Below are positions 7,813 to 16,712 of a stretch of DNA of 64,000 bases, one piece after another. The translations under genes were made by a program, and so were the position numbers. Position 1 is the first letter of the stretch; every line of letters starts with the position of its first letter. Source of the DNA: Larsenimonas suaedae (GTDB lineage Bacteria > Pseudomonadota > Gammaproteobacteria > Pseudomonadales > Halomonadaceae); contig NZ_JAMLJI010000002.1 of NCBI RefSeq assembly GCF_023712105.1, positions 186,001 to 250,000 of the forward strand, written 5' to 3'. The notes under the pieces are model-generated. The model saw only the letters and a program-made list of their open reading frames with translations, did not search any database and was not told the origin of the DNA.

Positions 7813-9813
7813 ATGCCCCTACTGCATCGCCTTCCCATCATAAGCAAGTTTCTACTGGCCCTTGGCCTGCCCATTCTGGCCATGGCCTTTTTCTCGATCA
7901 GTGGCATCCATGCCCGCTGGACAACCATTCAGGAAACCGACCATCTGGTTACCGTAACCCGCATTGCCGAGCGCACCGGTGATCTGGTGCATGCACTTCA
8001 AGGCGAACGCAATCTGTCGGCGGGGTATCTGGCCAGTAATCGTCAGCAGTTTGGCGACGCACTCGGTCAGCAGCGTCGGCAGGTGGATGCCGAACTCACC
8101 CGCTGGAAAGACGCCATTGGGGAGATTTCCGGCGCGGAAGACCAGGCGATTGCCGGCCCTGTCGACGCCGCCAAGGCGTCATTGAACAAGCTTGGGACAC
8201 TTCGAAGTGACGTCGATGACGGACGCATCAGCCCGCCCCAGGCCGCCGATACCTTCACGCGTGAAACCACCGGACTGATCGCCATCATCGGCCAGGTCGC
8301 GCACCTGCCGAAAGACGCCGACATTGCCGGGCGTATTTCGGCGTACTACAGCTTTCTGGCCGCCAAGGACCTGACCGGCACCGAACGTGGCCTTGTGGCC
8401 GGTGCGCTCGCCATGAATCAGATGCCACTGCCCCAACAGCAGATGTGGATGCAATTGATTGGCCGGGAGCAGGCCTATCTTGAAACCTTCAAGGCACTGG
8501 CAAACCCGTCGGTGGTCGCGCAGTACAACGACCTCATGGCGGCTCCGGACATTGCCACCATCCGAACGATCCGTCAGGACGTCATGTCCAAGCTCGACGT
8601 CGGCGGCTTCAACCGCTCCCCCGATACCTGGTTTGGTCTGCTGGCAACCAAGATGGACATCATGAAGCGCATCGAGAATCAGGCGGTCGCCGACATCATG
8701 ACCAAGGTCGAAGCACTGCGCTCGGCCTCGATCACCAGCATGTGGACCTACGTCATTCTTACAGCGGCCATTCTCTTGATCACGCTCGCTTTGACCTGGG
8801 TCATCGTACAGGCCATCAACCGCCCGCTTCTGGCCGCGCTCAAGATCATCAAGCATCGAGGCGATGACCTCACCCAGCGCCTTGCCGTGCCTGGAAGCGA
8901 TGAGCTTTCACGGCTGTACTCGAGCTTCAACACCGCAAGCGAGGAAACCGAGCGACTGGTCGGCAGCATCAAATACAACGCCCATACCGTCAGTGACGCC
9001 AGCCATGAAATCGCCCAGGGCAACGCCAATCTTGCAAGCCGCACCGAGGAGCAGTCGGCCTCGCTTGAAGAAACCGCGGCCAGCATGACCGAGATCACCG
9101 AAACCGTGCGTCATACTGCAGACAATGCGGCGCAGGCCAAAAAGCTCTCCGAGCAGGCCGAGCGGGAATCGGCCGCCGCCTTTGATAGCGCCGAAAGCAC
9201 CCGCGAAGCCATGGGCCGCATCCAGGACGCCAACCAGCAGGTGGCCGCCGTGGTCAGCGCCATCGACAGCATTGCCTTTCAGACCAACCTGCTTGCGCTG
9301 AACGCCTCGGTCGAAGCCTCGCGCGCCGGCGAACAGGGTCGAGGTTTCGCGGTCGTCGCCGCCGAAGTCCGGCAGCTTGCAAGCCGCAGTGCCGAGGAAG
9401 CGAGCCGAGTACGCACCCTGATCAAGCAAAGCACCGAAACCATCGAGGAAGGCAACCAGCGCGTCACCTCAACCCACAAGGCACTGACCGACATCCGCGC
9501 CCGCATCAAGGAAGTGGCGGTGCTTGTGGCCGAAATTTCGACCGCCGCCTCCGAGCAGTCCGACGGCGTCGGCCAGATCCACCAGGCCATTTCACAGCTT
9601 GATGACACAACCCAGCGTAATGCAGCACTGGTCGAGGAAATCGCTGCGGCCAGCAAGCTGCTCGACGATCAGGCCGTCGAAATGAATGAGCTGATTGCGC
9701 ACTACACCGTAAGCGACACCCTCGCACAGGACGCCGCGCACGAGCCTCGCTCCGACGCGTTCGCACCGGCCAGAAAGGCCTCGACTGCCGCCCGTCACAC
9801 GGACATGGCCTGA
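7813..9813 (+). CDS. Methyl-accepting chemotaxis protein with NIT sensor domain
   Basis: The 666-residue receptor has TM1 (about 11-31), a periplasmic NIT domain (about 45-300, containing [20 protein letters not shown]), TM2 (about 310-332), a HAMP segment (about 335-390) and a methyl-accepting signalling domain (about 400-640). The hairpin tip, [20 protein letters not shown] and then [18 protein letters not shown] (about 485-520), is the conserved CheA/CheW contact. It would direct taxis toward or away from nitrate, nitrite or a related anion if the NIT assignment holds. The C-terminus lacks a clear CheR-tethering pentapeptide. It follows its NIT-only paralogue by 116 nt. A strong terminator follows. 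Confidence 0.93.
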   Translation: MPLLHRLPIISKFLLALGLPILAMAFFSISGIHARWTTIQETDHLVTVTRIAERTGDLVHALQGERNLSAGYLASNRQQFGDALGQQRRQVDAELTRWKDAIGEISGAEDQAIAGPVDAAKASLNKLGTLRSDVDDGRISPPQAADTFTRETTGLIAIIGQVAHLPKDADIAGRISAYYSFLAAKDLTGTERGLVAGALAMNQMPLPQQQMWMQLIGREQAYLETFKALANPSVVAQYNDLMAAPDIATIRTIRQDVMSKLDVGGFNRSPDTWFGLLATKMDIMKRIENQAVADIMTKVEALRSASITSMWTYVILTAAILLITLALTWVIVQAINRPLLAALKIIKHRGDDLTQRLAVPGSDELSRLYSSFNTASEETERLVGSIKYNAHTVSDASHEIAQGNANLASRTEEQSASLEETAASMTEITETVRHTADNAAQAKKLSEQAERESAAAFDSAESTREAMGRIQDANQQVAAVVSAIDSIAFQTNLLALNASVEASRAGEQGRGFAVVAAEVRQLASRSAEEASRVRTLIKQSTETIEEGNQRVTSTHKALTDIRARIKEVAVLVAEISTAASEQSDGVGQIHQAISQLDDTTQRNAALVEEIAAASKLLDDQAVEMNELIAHYTVSDTLAQDAAHEPRSDAFAPARKASTAARHTDMA

Positions 9814-9864
9814 CCACAAGAGATAACACACCACGCCGGCCTCGGCCGGGTTCAACCTCGACAC

Positions 9865-9888
9865 GGCGCCGCTCGCGGCGCCTTTTTT
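9865..9888 (+). terminator. Rho-independent terminator after the chemoreceptor
   Basis: GGCGCCG (9865-9871), loop CTCG, CGGCGCC (9876-9882) is followed directly by TTTTTT. It ends the chemoreceptor transcript just before the convergent helicase gene. Confidence 0.9.
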
Positions 9889-9900
9889 ATCGCGACATAC

Positions 9901-12207
9901 TCACGAAAACGACACCGACCACCACTCGGGCAGCAGCGCCTGCACGTCGGGCCGAGCAAACCGGTCGTCCATTAGATGAACCACGCCGGTATCCAGAGGG
10001 CCTCGAATGACGCGGCCTGCGGCCTGCACGACCCGGGTAAGCCCGGGATAGAGGTAGACGTCCTCATAGCCCTGACCACCCGTCTGACTGATCCGCTCAC
10101 GCATGCGCTCATTGACGGCGTCGAACTGGGGCAGTCCAAGCGTTGCAATGAACGCCCCGATCAGCCGGTCCCCCGGCAGATCGACGCCTTCGGCAAAGGC
10201 GCCCCCCAGCACCGCAAAACCGATGCCCTGCCCGCCTGATTCGAACCGGGCCAGAAACTCGGTTCGCGCCGCCTCGCTCATGCCGGTATCCTGCGCCCAT
10301 ACCTCGAGCTCGGGGTCGAGTGACGTAAGCGCCGCCCGCGCCTGCTCCAAAAAGGCGTAGCTGCTGAAAAAGGCCAGATAGTTACCGGGGCGAGCGCGGT
10401 ATTGATCGCGCATCAGTAGGGCGATGTCAGGCAGGGCCGCAGCCCGGTCGCGGTAGCGCGTCGAGAGGCGACGGTGAATAACGACCTCGAGCTGCTCACT
10501 CGAAAACGGCGAAGGCAGGCGCTGATAGGCGGCGTCGCGCTCAAGGCCAAGCAGCCGACGATAATAGGTTGATGGGCTGAGCGTTGCAGAAAACAGCACA
10601 GTGGACGCCGCGCTTGCGAACCGGGGCGCAAGCATCGGCGCCGGCACCACATTTCGAAGCGCCAACCGGCTGTCGACGCCCTGTCTTCGGCGGGCACCCG
10701 GCCGTACATCAAGCAGAAAATGCGCTTCGTCACTGACCTCGAGCACCCTCAAAAAATGCAGTACCTCGAAATAGCAGTCCAGTAGCGCGCTTTGAATCGG
10801 TATCGGCGCCTCGCCAAGCGTCTCGCTCATGATCGATACGAACCGCTTGAGTGCCCCTTCAAGCGGTTCCGGCACGGCCTCAAGCGTAACCGGGGCCTTG
10901 CTTGAGGCATCATCAAAACGCTCGGCATTGAGCGCTCGCCACGCCCGCTGAACCCGATCCAGTCCGCGCTGAACCGGCTTGGGCGCTTCGCGTCGAACCG
11001 AGCGAAGTCGGGTTTGATCGAGCTCGGCGCTGTACATGCCGCGAGCCCGCTCGATCAGGTTGTGCGCCTCATCCACCAACACCCCGACCTGCCATTTCTG
11101 CTCGCAGGCGAGCGCGAACAGCATCGCGCTGAAATCGAAGTAGTAGCTGACGTCCCCCACGATGACATCGCTCCAGCGCGCCATCTCCTGGCCCAGATAA
11201 TACGGGCACACCTCGTGCGAACCCGCCAGGGCGCGAAGCGAGGGGCCATCGAGCCAGCCCATGTCTGCCGCCGCCTCGCGCGCTGCCGGAAGGCGATCGT
11301 AGAACCCGCGGGCCAATGGGCATGACTCACCATGACACGCCTTGTCCGGGTGCTCGCACGCCTTGCTTCGAGCGATCAGCTCGAGCACTCGCACCGGTGG
11401 CTGTGTGTTTGAGGCCAGCGCCTTGAGCCCGTCCAGGGCAAGCTGGCGCCCGGTGGTGCGCGCGGTCAGAAAGAACACCCGGTCGAGTGGCCGGTTGGGC
11501 ATCGCTTTCAGCATCGGAAACAGCGTGCCAAGCGTCTTGCCGAGTCCGGTTGGCGCCTCGAGCAGCGCATGGCGCGACAGCATGACCGACTTGTACACCG
11601 ATTCGGCCAGTGGCCGCTGGGCCGGGCGAAACTCGTCAAACGGGAACGCAAGCCTTGATAACGCCTCGTCGCGCCGCTTGCGGTGCTGTTGCTCACGACG
11701 TCCCCACTCAAGATAGCGCCCGCACAGCGCCGTAAGAAACGTCTCGAGTTCATCGCGGGTGGCGGTCTCAGATAGGCGGGTCTCGTCATCGGAGGTGATG
11801 TCGACATACACCAGCGCCAGCACGATGCGGGGAAGTGCACGCGCGCGGCAGAGCAGCGCGCCGTAGACTTGCGCCTGCGCCCAGTGCAGCGCGCGCTGGT
11901 TGGCCGGCTGCTGATCGAGCCGGCCGCGGTGGGTCTTGATTTCCTGCACCTCGGGGCCGTCAACGCCCTGCATATCCACGCCATCGCAGCGCCCGACCAC
12001 TTCGAGTCCGTCGATCTCGGCCCGAAGCGTGACTTCCGCCTCGAACGAGTCAGGCCGTCGGCCCGCCACCCGCTGATGGCCGAGTATCCCCTCGAGCGCC
12101 GTGGGCGAGGGCGTAAACCGCAGGTCAATGTCGCCCGAGCGTGCCCCGAACGCACAGAGCGTTCGCACCCCGACACGAAGCGACGAAGGCCCGCCCGAGG
12201 CACTCAT
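9901..12207 (-). CDS. XPD/DinG-like DNA helicase with N-terminal PD-(D/E)XK-like domain
   Basis: This 768-residue SF2 helicase has Walker A EAPTGLGKT (217-225), DEAH (379-382) and four cysteines, Cys284, Cys291, Cys296 and Cys334, spaced like the 4Fe-4S ligands of XPD/DinG helicases. The C-terminal half carries the second RecA fold (GAFAEGVDLPGDRLIGAFIA; QAAGRVIRG). The first 120 residues contain GRCDGVD (Asp75), EIK (89-91) and H-x2-Q-x3-Y (108-115), the order of a Cas4/RecB-like PD-(D/E)XK nuclease core. The start overlaps the stop of the upstream VRR-NUC gene by 4 nt (ATGA), so the two are translationally coupled. Paired helicase and VRR-NUC genes are known in other proteobacteria. A role in DNA crosslink or flap repair is inferred from the partner. 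Confidence 0.9.
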   Translation of the reverse strand: MSASGGPSSLRVGVRTLCAFGARSGDIDLRFTPSPTALEGILGHQRVAGRRPDSFEAEVTLRAEIDGLEVVGRCDGVDMQGVDGPEVQEIKTHRGRLDQQPANQRALHWAQAQVYGALLCRARALPRIVLALVYVDITSDDETRLSETATRDELETFLTALCGRYLEWGRREQQHRKRRDEALSRLAFPFDEFRPAQRPLAESVYKSVMLSRHALLEAPTGLGKTLGTLFPMLKAMPNRPLDRVFFLTARTTGRQLALDGLKALASNTQPPVRVLELIARSKACEHPDKACHGESCPLARGFYDRLPAAREAAADMGWLDGPSLRALAGSHEVCPYYLGQEMARWSDVIVGDVSYYFDFSAMLFALACEQKWQVGVLVDEAHNLIERARGMYSAELDQTRLRSVRREAPKPVQRGLDRVQRAWRALNAERFDDASSKAPVTLEAVPEPLEGALKRFVSIMSETLGEAPIPIQSALLDCYFEVLHFLRVLEVSDEAHFLLDVRPGARRRQGVDSRLALRNVVPAPMLAPRFASAASTVLFSATLSPSTYYRRLLGLERDAAYQRLPSPFSSEQLEVVIHRRLSTRYRDRAAALPDIALLMRDQYRARPGNYLAFFSSYAFLEQARAALTSLDPELEVWAQDTGMSEAARTEFLARFESGGQGIGFAVLGGAFAEGVDLPGDRLIGAFIATLGLPQFDAVNERMRERISQTGGQGYEDVYLYPGLTRVVQAAGRVIRGPLDTGVVHLMDDRFARPDVQALLPEWWSVSFS

Positions 12208-13847
12208 GACGTCGCCTCACAGGCGTCGTCCCAGACAACCTGACAGGCCACGACCGGCATGGCGTGGCGCTCGAACTCCCCAAGCCAGCGTTTTTGATTG
12301 TCCTGAAGCCGGTCCCCCGGGCCCTTGACCTCGATCAGCCGATAACTTTGACGCTCAAGATCAAACTGGATCAGATCGGGAAACCCGGCGCGATTGGCCT
12401 TCAGATCCTTGAGAAGGCGCGTGAACAGCGCGCGCAGATGCGCCGCCGGAATGCAGTCGAGCGCCTGCTCGAGAATATCGCGCGAAAGCCCCCAGACCAC
12501 GAACGGCGACTGGCGCCCGGCTTTTGCCTTAAGCGTCTCAAGGATGTGCGTACGGTAGGTCCCGTCCTCGAGCCGGGCCAGCGCCCGCTCGAACACCTGC
12601 GCCCGCCGTGCGACGAACCCGGGGCGGTAAAGATCAGCCGGGCCTCGATGAAAGGGGTGAAAGAAGGCCCCCGGTACCGGCGCGAAGATCGCCTCCCAGC
12701 ACAGCAGACCAAAGAGCGTCGTGAACAGCGCGTTTTCCACGTAATGCACCGGCGCGGTGGGCGTGGCAAGTGCCTCGGCCACGCCGAGCTCGACCTGGCT
12801 CGTTTTCGCAAGCGACAGCGTGATCCAGGAAACCGTCGGGGCCGCAATGGCTTCAACCGGCGCATACCCAAGCTTTCGGGCAAGCCGCGGCCGCACTCGG
12901 GCAAGCTGCTGCGCCTCGGCCTCGCTTTCGATCGCCTTAAGCGCCGCCTCGCACAGCGCCCAGGCGTCTTCCGGGTGTGATTTCTCGAGCAGGCGAATGC
13001 GGCGCATGCGGGCATCGAGCGCGCCGCTATGTTTAAACGCCACACGCGCGGTTTCGGTGTCCCGCCCGCGTTCGGCCTGGCGCCCAAGGGCGTACAGTAA
13101 CCGGTCGCGCCGGGCCTCGAGCCAGGCGTTGTTTTCAGGGAGCGCCGGCACATCGGCCAGAAGATCTCGAGGTGCCTCGCCCTCCTCGAGCCGGTCACGA
13201 AGCGCGCTCAGCGCCATGTAAAGATCGATGTCCTCGGCCTGTTGAAACGGGCGTGCGCTGCCGGAAAGCTCGACCGGTTCGAACTGATTGATCCCAAGCT
13301 CGGCCAATACGAATTCCGACCAGGTTTGGCGCAGATTGCCGAAGAACATCAGCCGAAAACGCTCCAGAAGCGCCGTACAGGTCAGGCTTATCACCTCGTC
13401 ATCGAGGACGTGCCAGGCGTGAATCGGCTGCTCGATGCCCTCGTAATGCACGGCAAGCGCCTCGACCATGAGGGCCTTGGCCTTGACGGGAAGGCCCGCG
13501 CGGCGGGCCAGAGCGGCCACGTCATCCTTCGAAAGAAGCCGCGCCAGGGCACGAATATCGAGCGGTGCGGCGTCGGTCACCCAGGGCGATGCCAAAAGCG
13601 GTGCGAGTGCCGCGCGGCTGTCGCCGATTTCCTCGTAGGCAAGCTTTTCGAGGCGAAAATGGTCGCCCTTTCGCATGGCCATGCGCACGAACAGCGCCTG
13701 CGACGGCGTCGGCCAGTGCGCAAAGTCCTGAATGAACGCCCGTTCGTCCGGGCGCAGCACATCGTCGTAGCGCGCGCTGAGCCAGTCGAGCACGAAGGTG
13801 AAATTGGCAAGGTAATAAAAGGGGTCATCGAGTACCGCGCGGGCCAT
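12204..13847 (-). CDS. FAN1-type VRR-NUC domain structure-specific nuclease
   Basis: The 547-residue protein ends in a VRR-NUC nuclease domain. FPDLIQFD (Asp491), then LIEVKGPGDRLQDNQ (Glu506, Lys508, Gln518), is the PD-x(n)-(D/E)xK active site typical of FAN1. The length and the helical region before it fit bacterial FAN1 proteins such as that of Pseudomonas aeruginosa, which cut flap and interstrand-crosslink intermediates. Enzyme activity is inferred from the family. It is the first gene of a two-gene operon with the helicase, with a 4-nt overlap. Start: ATG at 13847 with GAGAG just upstream. Three direct repeats lie immediately before it (13864-13903). Confidence 0.9.
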   Translation of the reverse strand: MARAVLDDPFYYLANFTFVLDWLSARYDDVLRPDERAFIQDFAHWPTPSQALFVRMAMRKGDHFRLEKLAYEEIGDSRAALAPLLASPWVTDAAPLDIRALARLLSKDDVAALARRAGLPVKAKALMVEALAVHYEGIEQPIHAWHVLDDEVISLTCTALLERFRLMFFGNLRQTWSEFVLAELGINQFEPVELSGSARPFQQAEDIDLYMALSALRDRLEEGEAPRDLLADVPALPENNAWLEARRDRLLYALGRQAERGRDTETARVAFKHSGALDARMRRIRLLEKSHPEDAWALCEAALKAIESEAEAQQLARVRPRLARKLGYAPVEAIAAPTVSWITLSLAKTSQVELGVAEALATPTAPVHYVENALFTTLFGLLCWEAIFAPVPGAFFHPFHRGPADLYRPGFVARRAQVFERALARLEDGTYRTHILETLKAKAGRQSPFVVWGLSRDILEQALDCIPAAHLRALFTRLLKDLKANRAGFPDLIQFDLERQSYRLIEVKGPGDRLQDNQKRWLGEFERHAMPVVACQVVWDDACEATS

Positions 13848-13863
13848 GACACTCTCTATGATC

Positions 13864-13903
13864 AGGACGTTTTCTGTGATTAGGACGTTTTGTGTTTAGG
13901 ACG
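13864..13903. promoter_or_regulatory. Three spaced direct repeats upstream of the FAN1-helicase operon
   Basis: AGGACGTTTT occurs at 13864-13873 and 13882-13891, and a shorter AGGACG at 13898-13903, spaced 18 and 16 bp apart. They begin 17 nt before the nuclease start codon. They may be binding sites in the leader or a small local duplication. They do not look like a LexA box (CTGT-N8-ACAG). Confidence 0.45.
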
Positions 13904-14110
13904 CGTTGCGCTGGGCCGCCTTGTAGTTTGGGCACTCGTTGCCGGGAACGTCTCAGGCGGGGAACGCGTCGTACGGGATTAGATCAGGCCCCTGGAAGTA
14001 AAGGCGCTGCACGAGTGCCTGCCCGATGACAGTGCGCCGTTAGGTCGCTCCCCATCGTCGCCGCGGCGCGCGCGAATCTGATACATTAAGCCACCCGTTT
14101 CATCAACAGG

Positions 14111-14404
14111 ATGACCGCCGTGAGCGACCAACCCTCCTCCCCGCGACAAAAGCGCGGCTGCCTGCTGCTGATGCTTGGCGCCATCGCCTTCATCGCCATC
14201 ATCTACGCCATCTTGATCTTTCTGATCAAGAGCAACCAGACGCCCGAAAACCAGGCCCAGGAACGTCAGACCGTCGTTCGCTGCTTCGAGCGGCTCGAGA
14301 CGCTTGAGGATTCGGCGCATCGTACCAAGGCCGAGGAAAACTGCCAGGAAATGGCCGAACAGTATCAGGATAAATACGACGCCTCCTATAAAGACGCCCC
14401 GTAA
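14111..14404 (+). CDS. Small single-pass membrane protein, unknown function
   Basis: This 97-residue protein has a short basic N-terminus (PRQKRG), one TM segment (about 17-38, CLLLMLGAIAFIAIIYAILI) and a charged helical tail with two cysteines (VVRCFERL, ENCQEM). By the positive-inside rule the tail is probably periplasmic. I do not recognise a family. The ATG at 14111 has only a weak RBS; a GTG three codons later is an alternative. It is transcribed divergently from the FAN1 operon and converges with the acidic protein. Roughly 260 nt upstream hold the direct repeats and no further gene. Confidence 0.6.
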   Translation: MTAVSDQPSSPRQKRGCLLLMLGAIAFIAIIYAILIFLIKSNQTPENQAQERQTVVRCFERLETLEDSAHRTKAEENCQEMAEQYQDKYDASYKDAP

Positions 14405-14422
14405 CCGGGGCGTCGGATGGCG

Positions 14423-14809
14423 TCATCGGGGCAGCTGATCCTCGAGGTCGTCCTCGTCCTCGATCACAGGCTCAACGCCGCTTAGATCGTCATCGTCGCT
14501 GAAATCCAGCTCTTTGATGTGGCCTTCCAGACCTTCTTCGTCGGCGTCGGTCACCTCGAGCTCATTTTCGAGCTGGCGCTCCTTCTCGAGCAATCGCTCT
14601 TCATCGCGGTCGCGGTTGCCCTGCTCGGCAATCTCGGCCTCGTCTTCGAACTCCTGGGGAAGCTGTTCGGCGTCCTGGGTGTCGGCGGTGCCATTTTGCT
14701 CGAGGCTGATCTCATCCTCGAAGCGCTCGGTTTCATTGTCGGAGGCGGTGACGGGCGCGGTATAGGCGTCGTCATCTCGAGTCGGGCGAATGCCGTCATT
14801 GTCTGCCAT
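14423..14809 (-). CDS. Highly acidic low-complexity protein, unknown function
   Basis: The 128-residue protein is dominated by Asp and Glu, with runs such as RDRDEERLLEKERQLENEL and a C-terminus IEDEDDLEDQLPR. It is probably largely disordered or coiled coil and is cytoplasmic, since it has no signal peptide. I place the start at MADNDGIRPTRDD because AGGAGA lies 6-7 nt upstream; a longer reading of 20 extra residues lacks such a site. A very low pI is common for proteins of halophilic or salt-tolerant bacteria, but this one is extreme. No function can be assigned. Confidence 0.65.
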   Translation of the reverse strand: MADNDGIRPTRDDDAYTAPVTASDNETERFEDEISLEQNGTADTQDAEQLPQEFEDEAEIAEQGNRDRDEERLLEKERQLENELEVTDADEEGLEGHIKELDFSDDDDLSGVEPVIEDEDDLEDQLPR

Positions 14810-14926
14810 GGAAATCTCCTTTTCCAGAATGCGAACGTTCAGGGCCCAGTGTAGAACACCTGGCACCAAACTGGACGGCGCGTCTCGATCGCGCCATGGT
14901 GTCGCTACACATTACGGAGGTTCACC

Positions 14927-15250
14927 ATGATCTTTCGATACGTCAAAACGGGTTCGCTCGTGATGGCAGGTCTTGCAGGCTTGCTGCTGAGCCTCTCAAG
15001 CCCCGCCTATGACCAGAGCGATAACGGCGCCGACCGATTCGACACCAACAAGGCGCAGGCGCGGCGTGAGCTTCAGGAGCAGCGCCGCACGGTCGACCGT
15101 CAGGCGCGGGAGCTTCAGCGCGACCAGCGCCGAAGCGCGCGAAACCCCATGCATCACGACGTGATCGACCGCGATAATCGACAACGCGATCGCATTCAGC
15201 TCGAGCGCTCACGTGACACGCTCAGAGACCGTCAGAACGAGGCGCGCTGA
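14927..15250 (+). CDS. Small secreted Arg/Gln-rich coiled-coil protein
   Basis: This 107-residue protein begins with a signal peptide (about 1-27: basic start, hydrophobic core LVMAGLAGLLLSLSSP, cleavage near SPAYD). The mature part is a very basic, charged helix rich in Arg, Gln and Asp (RRELQEQRRTVDRQARELQR), so probably a periplasmic coiled coil. ACGGAGG lies 5-6 nt before the ATG and supports the start. I recognise no family. A minus-strand terminator for mntH lies just downstream. Confidence 0.6.
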   Translation: MIFRYVKTGSLVMAGLAGLLLSLSSPAYDQSDNGADRFDTNKAQARRELQEQRRTVDRQARELQRDQRRSARNPMHHDVIDRDNRQRDRIQLERSRDTLRDRQNEAR

Positions 15251-15278
15251 GGCGTGTTCCTGAGATTCGTTGAGGAAT

Positions 15279-15306
15279 AAAAAAACCCGCAGCCAGAGGC
15301 CGCGGG
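15279..15306 (-). terminator. Rho-independent terminator of mntH
   Basis: On the minus strand, CCCGCGGCC (15306-15298), loop TCT, GGCTGCGGG (15294-15286) is a 9-bp stem with one G-U pair, followed by seven T (15285-15279). It lies about 70 nt beyond the mntH stop. Confidence 0.88.
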
Positions 15307-15378
15307 TAACGCACATAAAACATGACACTGGATTCAACGGCACTGCCGCCTGGAACTTGAGGCCAAGCCCTCTTCTTT

Positions 15379-16671
15379 TCAAAAAAGCGTCTGCTGCAGT
15401 AAAAACACGTTCAAGGCAATGATGAGTGCCGCGATCGCCCAGGCAAGCACCGTGGTCACCCGGTGATTGACCAGTGAGCCCATCACGGCCCTGTTCGAGC
15501 AGAACATCAAAAGCGGAATCAGGGCGAATGGAATCCCGAACGACAGCACCACCTGGCTCATGACCAGCGCGGTGGTCGGGTCGACCCCGGCCCCCAGAAT
15601 CGCAAGCGCCGGCACCATCGTGATCAGCCGGCGAAGATACAGCGGGATCTGACGCTTGAGAAAGCCCTGCATGACCACCTGGCCGCTCATGGTGCCAACG
15701 GATGAGCTCGAAAAGCCGCTTGCCAGTAACCCGACGCCAAACAGAATGGCCGCAAGACTTCCGACCTGAACGTCAAGCTGTTCGAACGCGCCTTCAAGCG
15801 TGCTGACCGTGATGTCGGATCCGAAAAAGAGCCCCGCCGCCATCACAAGCATCGCGCCATTGATGAAGCCTGCAATGCCCATCGCGATCAAAATATCCAC
15901 GAACTCGAAACGGAAGATGCGCCGACGCTCGGACTCGGTGCGCCCGACCACGCGGCGCTGAGTCAGCGCTGAATGCAGGTAGATCACATGCGGCATGACC
16001 GTGGCGCCAAGAATACCGGCAGCCAGCATGACGCTGTTGCCGTCCTCGAAGCGCGGGATCGTAAGGCCTGCCAGAAGCGCTGCGCCGTCCGGTCGGGCGA
16101 TGACCACCTCGTAGGAAAACGCCACCACCACCACGCCGACCAGCGCCGTGATGCCCGCCTCGAGCGGCCTGAACCCGCGGCGCTGAAGTTCAAGTAGCCC
16201 GAACGAAAAAATGCCGGTAATGACCGCGGCCGGAAACAGGGGAATCCCAAACAGCAGATGAAGCCCCAGCGCACCGCCGATGAACTCGGCCAGATCGGTT
16301 GCGATGGCGATGATTTCGGCCTGTACCCACAGCCCGAACGTGACCAGGCGCGGAAAGCGCTCTCGACAGACTTCAGGTACGTTCTTGCCGGTGGCGATGC
16401 CGAGCTTGGCCGACATCGATTGAATCAGGATCGCCATCAGATTCGAGGCCAACACCACCCACAGCAGCAGATAGCCATAGGATGACCCGGCCTGAATGTT
16501 GGTCGCGAAATTGCCGGGGTCGATGTAGGCCACCGAGGCGATGAACGCCGGCCCCAAAAACGGCAGCAACCGCTTGAGACCGCGCTGATTGCCATCAAGT
16601 GCGGCCTGCGCTGCGCTGATCGCTGCGCCCTCTCCGGGCAGACGATCGGGCAGGGATGTCTCCGAACGCAT
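15379..16671 (-). CDS. mntH: Nramp-family divalent metal (Mn2+/H+) transporter
   Basis: The 430-residue inner-membrane protein has 11-12 TM segments. It carries the Nramp TM1 motif IDPGNFAT and the TM6 motif GATVMPHVIYLHSAL, whose Asp/Asn and Met bind the transition metal. It would import Mn2+ (and perhaps Fe2+) with protons. It is a single-gene unit bounded by a terminator at 15279-15306. A palindrome (16695-16712) about 24 nt upstream of the ATG is a likely metal-responsive operator. Confidence 0.95.
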   Translation of the reverse strand: MRSETSLPDRLPGEGAAISAAQAALDGNQRGLKRLLPFLGPAFIASVAYIDPGNFATNIQAGSSYGYLLLWVVLASNLMAILIQSMSAKLGIATGKNVPEVCRERFPRLVTFGLWVQAEIIAIATDLAEFIGGALGLHLLFGIPLFPAAVITGIFSFGLLELQRRGFRPLEAGITALVGVVVVAFSYEVVIARPDGAALLAGLTIPRFEDGNSVMLAAGILGATVMPHVIYLHSALTQRRVVGRTESERRRIFRFEFVDILIAMGIAGFINGAMLVMAAGLFFGSDITVSTLEGAFEQLDVQVGSLAAILFGVGLLASGFSSSSVGTMSGQVVMQGFLKRQIPLYLRRLITMVPALAILGAGVDPTTALVMSQVVLSFGIPFALIPLLMFCSNRAVMGSLVNHRVTTVLAWAIAALIIALNVFLLQQTLF

Positions 16672-16694
16672 GACTTCTGAGTGCCTCTGTCTAT

Positions 16695-16712
16695 CTATAC
16701 CTGAGTGTATAG
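16695..16712. promoter_or_regulatory. Palindromic operator candidate upstream of mntH
   Basis: CTATACCTGAGTGTATAG is a perfect inverted repeat (CTATAC-N6-GTATAG) located 24-41 nt before the mntH start, where a repressor would block transcription. Mn-responsive regulators (MntR or the Fur-family Mur) bind such AT-rich palindromes. The sequence is not identical to the E. coli MntR box as I know it, so the protein is uncertain. Confidence 0.55.
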
